From Candidatus Cloacimonadota bacterium (GTDB lineage: Bacteria; Cloacimonadota; Cloacimonadia; Cloacimonadales; TCS61), in the NCBI GenBank assembly GCA_027064945.1, contig JAMOPB010000095.1, positions 1-16,935 of the forward strand: a stretch of DNA of 16,935 bases, written 5' to 3'. The notes beneath the pieces are model-generated. The model was given only the letters and a program-made list of their open reading frames with translations. It ran no database searches and was not told the DNA's origin. Positions within the stretch are counted from its first letter, which is position 1, and each line of letters opens with the position of its first letter. Made by a program: the position numbers and the translations under genes. Shown here one piece after another: positions 7,551 to 14,581 of the stretch.

Positions 7551-9386
7551 TTATTCCACAGTAACACTTTTTGCTAAGTTTCGAGGTTTATCAACATCCA
7601 ATCCACGTTTTTTTGCTACATGATAAGCTAATAACTGCATAGGAATAACAGATAAAAGTGGTTGGAAAATACTTTCGGTATCCGGGATATAAATTACATT
7701 TTCGCTGAATTCTTTTACGCGGTCATCATTTTCTGTAGCGATAGTAATAATTCTTCCGTTACGAGCTCTCACCTCTTCCAAATTAGAGATAATTTTGTCA
7801 TAAATACTATCTTTAAGGGCAATAGCAATAACAGGCATAGATTCATCAATCAAAGCAATAGGACCATGTTTCATCTCTGCCGCAGGATAACCTTCAGCAT
7901 GGATGTAAGAGATTTCTTTTAACTTCAAAGCTCCTTCCAGTGCAACAGGATAATTCACTCCACGTCCCAAATATAATGCATTTGTTGAATCTTTAATAGT
8001 TTCAGCAATTGCTTCTATTTTATCGTTTTGGTCTAAAATTTTCTTAATTTTATCAGGAATATTATAAAGTTCTTTAATATATCGCAAGCCATCTGTAGGT
8101 GAGGTATGATGCATTCTTCCAAGTAAAATTGCCAATAAAGTAAGCACAGTAACTTGTGATGTAAATGCCTTAGTAGATGCAACACCAATTTCGCTTCCAC
8201 AGTGAATATAAGAGCCACCATCGCTTTCACGTGCGATAGTACTTCCCACAGTATTGGTTATTCCCAACACTTTTGCGCCTTTTGCTTGAGCTTCACGCAA
8301 TGCAGCAAGTGTATCAGCAGTTTCACCGCTTTGAGAAATCACAAAAACCAAAGTATCTTCCTCTATTATTGGATTTCTATAACGATATTCACTTGCATAT
8401 TCAACTTCCACCGGAATTCTTGCAAGTTTTTCTATGAGGTGTTTACCTATTAAACCGGCATGCCAAGATGTTCCGCAAGCAACAATTTGTATTTTCTTAA
8501 CTTTTCTCAATTCACTATTTGGAATATTCAATCCACCTAATCTAGTTGTTGAAAGTTTTTCAGATAAACGCCCTCTAAAAGCATTTTCTACAGAAATTGG
8601 TTGTTCGAAAATTTCTTTAATCATAAAAGAATCATAATCGCCTTTTTCAACAGCTGAAATATCCCAATCAACTTCCGAAATAATAGCTTCCACTTTATTA
8701 TTCATCAAAGTGATAATTTCATATCCATCTCTATCGATTGTAGCAATTTCATTATCATGCAAATAAATAACTTGTTTTGTATGAATTATTGTGGCACCAA
8801 CATCTGAAGTAACAAAAAATTCATCATCGCCAATTCCTAAGATAAGCGGACTTCCACGTCGAGCAGCAACAATCTGCTTAGGATTATCTTGATTAATCAC
8901 CGCAATGCCAAAAGTACCTTCTACCAATTTCAATGCATTTTGTACAGCAATTGTAATATCGCCATCTTTCTTATAGAAATACTCGATTAAATGAGCTAAG
9001 ATTTCTGAGTCAGTATCACTAACAATTTCATAACCTTCTTTAACCAATTGTTTTCTTAATGCTACATAGTTTTCAATAATTCCATTATGAACTACAGCAA
9101 TTTTACCATTATGCGAAAGATGCGGATGTGCATTTTTCTTACTTGGTTCTCCATGAGTAGCCCAGCGAGTATGTGCTATACCAATATTTGAGCTACTTTC
9201 TTTGGGAGTTGGTAACACTCTTTCCAATTCTGTAATTCTTCCGGATTCTTTATATACTTTAATCTCTTTATCGGGAATTATTGCAATTCCAGAACTATCA
9301 TATCCTCGATATTCTAATCTTTTTAAACCCTCTATAATGATTGGGGTTGCATTTCTTTTTCCTAAATATCCTACAATACCACACAT
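7551..9386 (-). CDS. glmS: glutamine--fructose-6-phosphate aminotransferase (isomerizing)
   Basis: GlmS makes glucosamine-6-phosphate from fructose-6-phosphate and glutamine, the first step towards UDP-GlcNAc for peptidoglycan and other envelope sugars. The 611-residue length is standard. The N-terminal MCGIVGYLG supplies the catalytic cysteine after removal of the start methionine; HTRWATHG (72-79) and NGIIENY follow in the glutaminase domain. The two sugar-isomerase (SIS) domains include ACGTSWHAG, SQSGETADT and EMKHGPIALI. The protein ends with LAKSVTVE, whose lysine (K606) is the conserved active-site residue. The ATG at 9386 has GAGGAG at 9397-9402 and is only five bases after the permease stop, so glmS appears to be transcribed from upstream. 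There is no room for a glmS ribozyme leader in front of it. Confidence 0.98.
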   Translation of the reverse strand: MCGIVGYLGKRNATPIIIEGLKRLEYRGYDSSGIAIIPDKEIKVYKESGRITELERVLPTPKESSSNIGIAHTRWATHGEPSKKNAHPHLSHNGKIAVVHNGIIENYVALRKQLVKEGYEIVSDTDSEILAHLIEYFYKKDGDITIAVQNALKLVEGTFGIAVINQDNPKQIVAARRGSPLILGIGDDEFFVTSDVGATIIHTKQVIYLHDNEIATIDRDGYEIITLMNNKVEAIISEVDWDISAVEKGDYDSFMIKEIFEQPISVENAFRGRLSEKLSTTRLGGLNIPNSELRKVKKIQIVACGTSWHAGLIGKHLIEKLARIPVEVEYASEYRYRNPIIEEDTLVFVISQSGETADTLAALREAQAKGAKVLGITNTVGSTIARESDGGSYIHCGSEIGVASTKAFTSQVTVLTLLAILLGRMHHTSPTDGLRYIKELYNIPDKIKKILDQNDKIEAIAETIKDSTNALYLGRGVNYPVALEGALKLKEISYIHAEGYPAAEMKHGPIALIDESMPVIAIALKDSIYDKIISNLEEVRARNGRIITIATENDDRVKEFSENVIYIPDTESIFQPLLSVIPMQLLAYHVAKKRGLDVDKPRNLAKSVTVE

Positions 9387-9391
9387 AATTA

Positions 9392-11392
9392 TTATTCTCC
9401 TCTTTCAATTTTTAAATTTATTTTCTCTACCCAAAGATAGATAACATAGATGATTATCAAAGCCGGAATAATTGACCAATAAGGCAATTCTCCATCTTCA
9501 GCGATTTTCCCGATAAATGGAATATAATCTCGGCTTAACAGAACTGCTAACGTATTATTTAGTGCATGTGCCAGCATTGGAACAAAAATACTACCGGTTT
9601 TCAGTAATAAATATCCCATCCAAATCCCTAACAAACCAACAGGAATGAAGCGAAATGGATCTAAATGAAGCACTGCAAATAAGAATGCAGTGATAATTAT
9701 TGCATTCCAAAATCCACGTTTTTCAAAACCTCGAATAATAAAACCTCTAAACATCAATTCTTCGCAGATAGCAGGTAAGACAGCTATGATCAAAATATTT
9801 TTCCAAAGAGGAAAATCACTCATATTAATAATTTTCTGTAAGTTTTCCAAATAGCTCTCTGGAAAAGGATATATCAAATTTATCACTTGAGAAATAATCG
9901 CCGCTACTATCACAACCGGTATGGAAGCTAAAATCGGGACGAAATAATTTTTGACATTTGTATTTTGTAAACGTAAAGATTTTTTTATATCGGATTTTGA
10001 GAATCTCAAGATTAGAAGAACCGGCAAAGCAATGATAATTAACTGAGATTTAATCAAACCCATTGTTATATTTTCCATTTGCCACCTGCTACCGATATAA
10101 TAAAAAATTACCAAGATTGCTATAAAGTAAAGTGTCATAAATTGTTCACTAAATACGTTTTTACTTCCTTTTCCCCAAAACTTTAATGATTTTTCATCTG
10201 AAGTTCGAAATAAAATTGATTCATTGTTGAACAGATTTACAGAAAAATAGATTGCAATCAGATCTAAAAACAAAGTTGAACCAACTACAATGAGGAAGAG
10301 ATTCAAATTAAAATTATTCATCATTATATCTTTGAAGAGAAGAGCAATATTCACAATAGGAATAAGCGCCATTCCCACATTTAATTCGAAGGCAGGGAAC
10401 ATACTTATCATTGCAGCCATCATTCCTACCAACATAAGTGGCATTTGATAACTTTGTGCTTCTTTAATATTCCTACTAAATGTACTTATAGAAAGCAAAA
10501 TTGCAGCAATCAAAGTTACAAGCGGTAACATTGCTACAAGAATTAATGCAAAATTTCCAATAGGAAGATCTACATTTTCAAGTTCTAAACCACTCTGACT
10601 AAGCATGTGCTGAATGGAAATATACATGCTAAACAAATTCAAAAAAATCGTAATAAACGAAATGGTAATGATAGTAAGATATTTTCCAAAAACTAATTCG
10701 TTTCGATAAGCTGCACTTACTAAAATTGTTTCTAAAGTACCACGTTCTTTTTCACCGGCAACCAGATCGGAAGCAACCACAGCTCCACTGCTAATAATCA
10801 TCATAATCAGCAGATAAGGTAATATTTTCCCAATAAAGAAACCAAACATCTGCTCAGGTGGTGCTACATTATCTTCCAGCACTTCCACTGCATTTAAAAT
10901 GTCACTCGCTATATTAATCTCTTTTAGTCTTTCGCCTACAATATCATCTTTCACTTCTTGAATAACTTTATTAATTTGGCTAAACAGACTTGTTGCTTTT
11001 TCATCTGATGCATTATAGGATATTTTTACTTTTATAATCTGATATCCTGTATCAGAAATACTATCTGAAATAGTTAAAACCGCTTTTACCAAATTTTCGT
11101 CCAATAACGCAAAAGGATCATCTACTTCATTCATTATTTGAATATTTTTTGCAGATGCAAGAGCCTCAGTTATTTTTGCAGAATTATTATCTTTAACTTG
11201 GTTATCGATATATATCGTTGCCGATTGATTTTCAATTTTCTGCTCTTGCCTACTCATTAAAGATGACATTCCTATGATAAGAAGCGGATATAAGATAATA
11301 GGGACAACAATTGCCGAAAGCACAGTACGCTTATCGCGCAAAATATCAAGCATCTCTTTTTTATAAATTGTTAATATTTTCTTAAAATTCAT
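9392..11392 (-). CDS. ABC-2 type permease fused to a CPBP (CAAX-type) membrane protease
   Basis: The 666-residue membrane protein has two parts. Residues 1 to about 390 look like a NatB-type ABC exporter permease: a first membrane helix (about 24-44), a large outside domain (about 45-185), then several helices, with the cytoplasmic signature AGEKERGTLETILVS (212-226). Residues about 420-660 form a second membrane domain with the CPBP/Rce1 protease motifs: EELMFR (544-549), FAVLH with H576, and HALNN (H609, N613), the expected metal-binding and catalytic residues. The permease exports an unknown substrate with the ATPase encoded just upstream; the protease part may process a peptide or tune the exporter, which is inference. 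Fusions of this kind are annotated in other bacteria. The start overlaps the ATPase gene by 11 bases, with AAGGAG at 11399-11404. Confidence 0.92.
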   Translation of the reverse strand: MNFKKILTIYKKEMLDILRDKRTVLSAIVVPIILYPLLIIGMSSLMSRQEQKIENQSATIYIDNQVKDNNSAKITEALASAKNIQIMNEVDDPFALLDENLVKAVLTISDSISDTGYQIIKVKISYNASDEKATSLFSQINKVIQEVKDDIVGERLKEINIASDILNAVEVLEDNVAPPEQMFGFFIGKILPYLLIMMIISSGAVVASDLVAGEKERGTLETILVSAAYRNELVFGKYLTIITISFITIFLNLFSMYISIQHMLSQSGLELENVDLPIGNFALILVAMLPLVTLIAAILLSISTFSRNIKEAQSYQMPLMLVGMMAAMISMFPAFELNVGMALIPIVNIALLFKDIMMNNFNLNLFLIVVGSTLFLDLIAIYFSVNLFNNESILFRTSDEKSLKFWGKGSKNVFSEQFMTLYFIAILVIFYYIGSRWQMENITMGLIKSQLIIIALPVLLILRFSKSDIKKSLRLQNTNVKNYFVPILASIPVVIVAAIISQVINLIYPFPESYLENLQKIINMSDFPLWKNILIIAVLPAICEELMFRGFIIRGFEKRGFWNAIIITAFLFAVLHLDPFRFIPVGLLGIWMGYLLLKTGSIFVPMLAHALNNTLAVLLSRDYIPFIGKIAEDGELPYWSIIPALIIIYVIYLWVEKINLKIERGE

Positions 11393-12146
11393 CAGCAGCT
11401 CCTTCAGATTCTTTTTGTTGATCTACAAAATGAATAAATATATCATCCAAATCACGCTTTCCTGTTTGTTCTTGCAATTCTTTCCAGCTACCTTCAGCCA
11501 AGATTGATCCCTTATGAATCATTACAATTTTATCAGCAATTCTTTCTGCTTCACGCATAATATGTGTTGAGAACAAAACACATTTCCCATCATCTTTACA
11601 TTTATGGATAAAATCTATAATATTTTTTGCAGTTAAGATATCTAATCCACTGGTTGGTTCATCAAAAATCATCACCGGAGGATCATGAATGATTGACCTT
11701 GCGATTGAAACTTTTTGTTTCATACCGGTTGAAAGCATATCGATTTTTTTATCTAAAAAATCATTCATATCGAGCAATTCAGATAGATTCTTAATTCTGT
11801 TTTTAATTGTTACATCATCTACATCATACAATCTACCAAAATATGTAATAATTTCTCTACCGGTTAATCTTGCATATAATCCAGTATCACCGGAAAGAAA
11901 TCCTAAATTTGCTCGCACTTTTTGTGGCTGCAAAAGAACATCATTACCTTCAATAATTGCTGTTCCCGAATTTGGTTTTAAAACGGTAGAAAGCATTCTC
12001 ATTGTAGTAGTTTTACCTGCTCCATTCACACCAAGCAAAACAACAATTTCTCCTTTATGTGCGATAAAAGAGACATCATCTACAGCATTAAATACTTCTC
12101 CATTTTTCTGTTTAAAACTTTTAGTAAGATTCTTTACTTCTATCAT
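11382..12146 (-). CDS. ABC exporter ATP-binding protein, NatA-like
   Basis: ATPase subunit of an ABC-2 exporter, partner of the permease-protease encoded next. In 254 residues it shows Walker A GVNGAGKTT (39-47), the signature LSTGMKQKVSIAR (138-150), Walker B VMIFDEPTSGLD (158-169) and the H-loop histidine in STH (H195). The Q-loop region reads LGFLSGDTGLYARLT, without the usual glutamine; this form resembles the NatA (sodium-export) subgroup. The substrate is not proven: NatA-like proteins also serve drug or peptide export. The ATG at 12146 has GAGGA at 12151-12155. It is the first gene of a four-gene run (ATPase, permease-protease, glmS, recO) with overlaps or gaps of no more than five bases. 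Confidence 0.92.
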   Translation of the reverse strand: MIEVKNLTKSFKQKNGEVFNAVDDVSFIAHKGEIVVLLGVNGAGKTTTMRMLSTVLKPNSGTAIIEGNDVLLQPQKVRANLGFLSGDTGLYARLTGREIITYFGRLYDVDDVTIKNRIKNLSELLDMNDFLDKKIDMLSTGMKQKVSIARSIIHDPPVMIFDEPTSGLDILTAKNIIDFIHKCKDDGKCVLFSTHIMREAERIADKIVMIHKGSILAEGSWKELQEQTGKRDLDDIFIHFVDQQKESEGAADEF

Positions 12147-12255
12147 AAAATCCTCATGATCTGTTTTCCATTTATTATTAAAAAAATATCATAACAATTA
12201 TTAATGTCGATTTAAGCAAAAAGGGAACAAAGGTAAATCGCAAGCATCTATAATC

Positions 12256-12339
12256 TCATAACAAATTATGGTAGAATACGTTACGGAAGCCATCATTCCA
12301 TTTTTTAACATCAGCACATACTTTTTGTAAGTTTGTCAT
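12256..12339 (-). other. possible 27-codon small ORF or gene remnant
   Basis: A minus-strand frame starts MTNLQKVCADVKKW and ends FYHNLL. It reads like protein (mixed charged and aromatic residues, one Trp) and stays open upstream of the ATG for about 14 more codons. No ribosome-binding site precedes the ATG, and I recognise no family. It could be a remnant, a leader peptide for the exporter operon, or chance. Confidence 0.2.
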
Positions 12340-12450
12340 TGATGTAAAGATTTTATTTTCACATCTAACAAATTTTTCTTAGAATTCAATACCAAATATT
12401 TAATTTGTAATGATTAATTCCCAAAAATAACTATTCATAAAAATCATTAG

Positions 12451-12481
12451 ATAAAAAAAGACCAATCCGAAGATTGGCCTT
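12451..12481 (-). terminator. intrinsic terminator of the cupin-peptidase operon, UUCG loop
   Basis: Arms 12458-12467 and 12472-12481 pair over 10 bp (one G-U). On the minus strand the core reads GGCCAATC TTCG GATTGGTC, closing a very stable cUUCGg tetraloop, followed by a run of seven T (12459-12453). It begins 22 bases after the peptidase stop. Confidence 0.92.
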
Positions 12482-12502
12482 AATCAATTCTAATGTAGTA
12501 AG

Positions 12503-13570
12503 TTATACGCTAGGAATAAAATCGGTATTATCATCAATCAAACGAATAAATTCAACCAATAATTTAACTGAATCTTCAACGTCAGAAAGAGATATTACTT
12601 CGTTTGGAGTATGCATATATCTGTTTGGAATGCTAATAAGTCCTGCAGCCACTCCTGATCGATTTACCTGAATAGCATTTGCATCAGTACCTGTAGCTCT
12701 TGGAGCTGCTTCAATTTGAATATCAACTTTAGCATTTTCCGCAGCTTTCTTTAATAATTCAAATACTTTAGGATTAATATTTGCACCTACAGAAACAGCA
12801 GGACCTTTTCCTAAGCTTACATCACCGTGCAAACCTTTGTTCATTCCCGGATAATCAGTAGCATGAGTTACATCAATTGCGATTCCCACGTGAGGATCGA
12901 TACCGAAAGCAGAAGTAGTAGCACCACGTAATCCAACTTCTTCTTGAACAGCAGATACGCTATAGATATTTGCAGCAACTTCTTCATTAGCCAATTCTTT
13001 TAAGATAGCAGCAACTATATAAACGCCTGCTTTATTATCTGTAGCTTTAGTAGTTACGATATCCTCGGAAAGCATTTCCATTCCTTTTGAGAATGTGATA
13101 TGATCACCGATAGAAATTTTTGACATTGCATCTTCTTTATCTTTCGCACCGAAATCGATCCAAAGATCTTCTAATTTAGCAGCTTTAGTACGCTCCTCAG
13201 GTTTTAGAAGATGAATAGGTTTTCTACCAATCACGCCACGATAAAGTTTATTATCTTTACCATAAATATCTACGCGTGAACCCGGTAATAAGCCGATATC
13301 AATTCCACCAATAGGTAAGAAACGGATAAATCCGTTGTCATCAATATAATTAACCATTAATCCAATTTCGTCAGCATGTCCAACTACCATAAATCTTAAA
13401 TTACCGGTTCCTTTTTTCAAGGCTATAACATTACCATGCACATCAGTTTTTACTTCATCAGCATATTCATCAACAAAGTTACGATAAACTTCTTGAGCAG
13501 GTTGTTCAAATCCGGAAGGACTTGGAGCTTCAACCAAATCTTGGAAAAATTTCTTCATTTCTTGTTTCAT
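12503..13570 (-). CDS. M42 family metallo-aminopeptidase
   Basis: A cytoplasmic di-metal aminopeptidase of family M42 (glutamyl/deblocking aminopeptidases, the tetrahedral TET type), which trims residues from peptide N-termini. With the start chosen here the product has 355 residues. The metal and catalytic residues are all present: H65 in GHADEIG, D178 in TDNKAG, E210 and E211 in VQEEVGLRG, D233 in AIDVTHATD and H320 in MHTPNE. A reading frame nine codons longer begins at a TTG (13597), but AGGAG at 13578-13582 is well placed for the ATG at 13570, so I prefer that start. It lies 30 bases after the cupin gene and is followed by a strong terminator, so the two form an operon. Older annotations may call such proteins endoglucanase M or cellulase; the motifs argue for a peptidase. 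Confidence 0.95.
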   Translation of the reverse strand: MKQEMKKFFQDLVEAPSPSGFEQPAQEVYRNFVDEYADEVKTDVHGNVIALKKGTGNLRFMVVGHADEIGLMVNYIDDNGFIRFLPIGGIDIGLLPGSRVDIYGKDNKLYRGVIGRKPIHLLKPEERTKAAKLEDLWIDFGAKDKEDAMSKISIGDHITFSKGMEMLSEDIVTTKATDNKAGVYIVAAILKELANEEVAANIYSVSAVQEEVGLRGATTSAFGIDPHVGIAIDVTHATDYPGMNKGLHGDVSLGKGPAVSVGANINPKVFELLKKAAENAKVDIQIEAAPRATGTDANAIQVNRSGVAAGLISIPNRYMHTPNEVISLSDVEDSVKLLVEFIRLIDDNTDFIPSV

Positions 13571-13577
13571 ATATTTT

Positions 13578-13582
13578 CTCCT
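13578..13582 (-). promoter_or_regulatory. ribosome-binding site that fixes the M42 peptidase start
   Basis: AGGAG on the minus strand, seven bases before the ATG at 13570. It lies inside the longer frame that opens with TTG at 13597, which has no comparable site, so it argues for the shorter 355-residue protein. Confidence 0.8.
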
Positions 13583-13600
13583 TAATCCAAATAACAATAG

Positions 13601-14002
13601 TTAGCAATTATTTGCTACACCACTTGCAAATGGATTCACTGTTGTTTTCTTTTTCTTTTTAGGTTCCGGATTGGGAATCATGCATAAAAATTTCAATACA
13701 GAATTTCCTGTATTCTTATAAGCATGCTTATATTGCGGAGGCACATAGATAAAATCACCTTTTTTAAAAGGTTTATCTCCTTCTTCCGTCATCAATGCAC
13801 CTTCACCTTCTACAATAAAATTTTCATGCTCCCAGCTATGTGTATGATAAGGAGTATGACCTCCCGGAGCAACTTCAAACAATCTTGTTGCAAAATTTGG
13901 TGCACCATCTTTTTCAGAAATCAACCAACGAATCTTAGCGCCTTCAGCGCCTTCCATTGTCACGTCTTCCAATTCTACTTCTGTATAATGTTTTAATTTC
14001 AT
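13601..14002 (-). CDS. small cupin-domain protein
   Basis: A 133-residue single-domain cupin. Motif 1 is seen at 47-67 (PGGHTPYHTH then EHENFIVEGEG), giving metal ligands H53, H55 and E58 or E60. Motif 2 is GDFIYVPPQYKHAYKNTG (82-99), giving H93. Small cupins of this type bind a metal and may act as isomerases, dioxygenases or sensors; the sequence does not decide which. Past the fold is a short tail with five consecutive lysines (115-119), ending in cysteine, which looks unstructured. The ATG at 14002 has GAGG about seven bases upstream (14010-14013). The gene is 30 bases upstream of the M42 aminopeptidase and probably shares its transcript, hinting at a role in peptide or amino-acid metabolism, but this is weak inference. 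Confidence 0.88.
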   Translation of the reverse strand: MKLKHYTEVELEDVTMEGAEGAKIRWLISEKDGAPNFATRLFEVAPGGHTPYHTHSWEHENFIVEGEGALMTEEGDKPFKKGDFIYVPPQYKHAYKNTGNSVLKFLCMIPNPEPKKKKKTTVNPFASGVANNC

Positions 14003-14153
14003 GATAATTCCTCATCAAATTTTAGGATAACTCGCAAAAAAATATTGAAGTTTAAAGAAATTGTTAAAATATGCAAACTTTCTATCTATCATTTACTACA
14101 AAATTCAAAATTCCATGAATTTTTCTATTTCTTCCAATTTTGCGAAATTATCG

Positions 14154-14175
14154 AAAAAGGGTGGAAAACCACCCT
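14154..14175 (-). terminator. intrinsic terminator of the nfu gene
   Basis: On the minus strand AGGGTGG TTTT CCACCCT forms a 7-bp stem (arms 14158-14164 and 14169-14175) followed by about five T. It starts eight bases after the Nfu stop codon and separates nfu from the cupin gene. Confidence 0.85.
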
Positions 14176-14182
14176 ATATAAA

Positions 14183-14410
14183 TTAAACTGAAATTACTTC
14201 TTTAACTTCAGGTATTTCTTCTTTCATTACTCTTTCGATACCGGCTTTTAGAGTTAATGTGCTCATTGGGCAACTGCCACAAGCACCTTGCAATCTAACC
14301 TCTACAACGCCATCTTCACGTACATTAATCAATTCACAATCACCGCCATCGGCTTGCAATGATGGACGTACTTTATCAAGTACTTCTTGTACTTTTTCTC
14401 TTGATAACAT
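14183..14410 (-). CDS. Nfu-type (NifU C-terminal domain) Fe-S scaffold protein
   Basis: A 75-residue stand-alone NifU C-terminal domain. Such proteins carry an iron-sulfur cluster on a CxxC pair, usually shared across a dimer, and pass it to target enzymes. Visible hallmarks are LDKVRPSLQADGGD (11-24) and LQGACGSCPMSTLTLKAGIE (40-59), with the ligands C44 and C47. The length matches the minimal form found alone in many anaerobes; the A-type domain fused to it in E. coli NfuA is absent. The ATG at 14410 has a perfect AGGAGG at 14417-14422, six bases away, suggesting strong translation. It is transcribed divergently from the predicted GTPase gene across a 171-base gap and ends at its own terminator, so it is monocistronic. 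Confidence 0.94.
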   Translation of the reverse strand: MLSREKVQEVLDKVRPSLQADGGDCELINVREDGVVEVRLQGACGSCPMSTLTLKAGIERVMKEEIPEVKEVISV

Positions 14411-14532
14411 TAGTATCCTCCTAATTTCTTTCTATAATGCTAAAAAATTTAATCCGATTCATTAGTAAAGCAAATTATTATTTTGGACTTAATATTATGA
14501 AATATCTTGACTTAGTTCTTGAATTTCTCAGC

Positions 14533-14562
14533 TTTTGATATGTTTGACATACTATATCAAAA
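14533..14562. repeat. 9-bp inverted repeat in front of the predicted GTPase gene
   Basis: TTTTGATAT (14533-14541) and ATATCAAAA (14554-14562) are perfect inverted copies with a 12-base spacer. The left half-site TTGAT and right half-site ATCAA are centred 21 bases apart, about two helical turns. The element ends eight bases before the GGAGG ribosome site (14571-14575). TATGTTTG (14539-14546), inside it, resembles the Bacteroidota -7 promoter motif (TAnnTTTG). It may be an operator, or a leader hairpin if transcribed. Confidence 0.5.
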
Positions 14563-14581
14563 AGAAACATGGAGGTAAAGA

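Larger units (their letters stand above)
12147..12502. other. 356-base intergenic region upstream of the ABC exporter operon
   Basis: This gap lies between the M42 peptidase stop and the ABC ATPase start. The right end holds the peptidase terminator (12451-12481). Near the left end, on the minus strand, a TATGAT (12193-12188) could be a -10 for the exporter operon, but no good -35 accompanies it. A 27-codon ATG-to-stop frame lies at 12256-12339 on the minus strand without a ribosome site. The rest is AT-rich and I see nothing else: no repeats, tRNA or recognisable riboswitch. Confidence 0.5.

Noticed and set aside
9387..9391. glmS ribozyme or leader riboswitch in front of glmS
   Set aside because: Only five bases separate the permease stop from the glmS start, so no such element can fit between the genes.
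12270..12332. Plus-strand 20-codon frame (starts MVEYVTEAIIPFF) in the 356-base gap
   Set aside because: It is very short, has no ribosome site, and is antisense to the slightly more protein-like minus-strand frame.
13571..13597. Nine-codon N-terminal extension of the M42 peptidase from a TTG codon
   Set aside because: The AGGAG ribosome site lies inside this stretch and is correctly placed for the ATG at 13570. The extension has no ribosome site of its own and adds no family-conserved residues.
14501..14535. Sigma-70 type promoter built from TTGACT (14507-14512) for the GTPase gene
   Set aside because: No acceptable -10 hexamer occurs 16 to 18 bases downstream; the TAnnTTFG-like alternative (TATGTTTG at 14539-14546) is mentioned under the inverted repeat, but is not strong enough for a separate feature.
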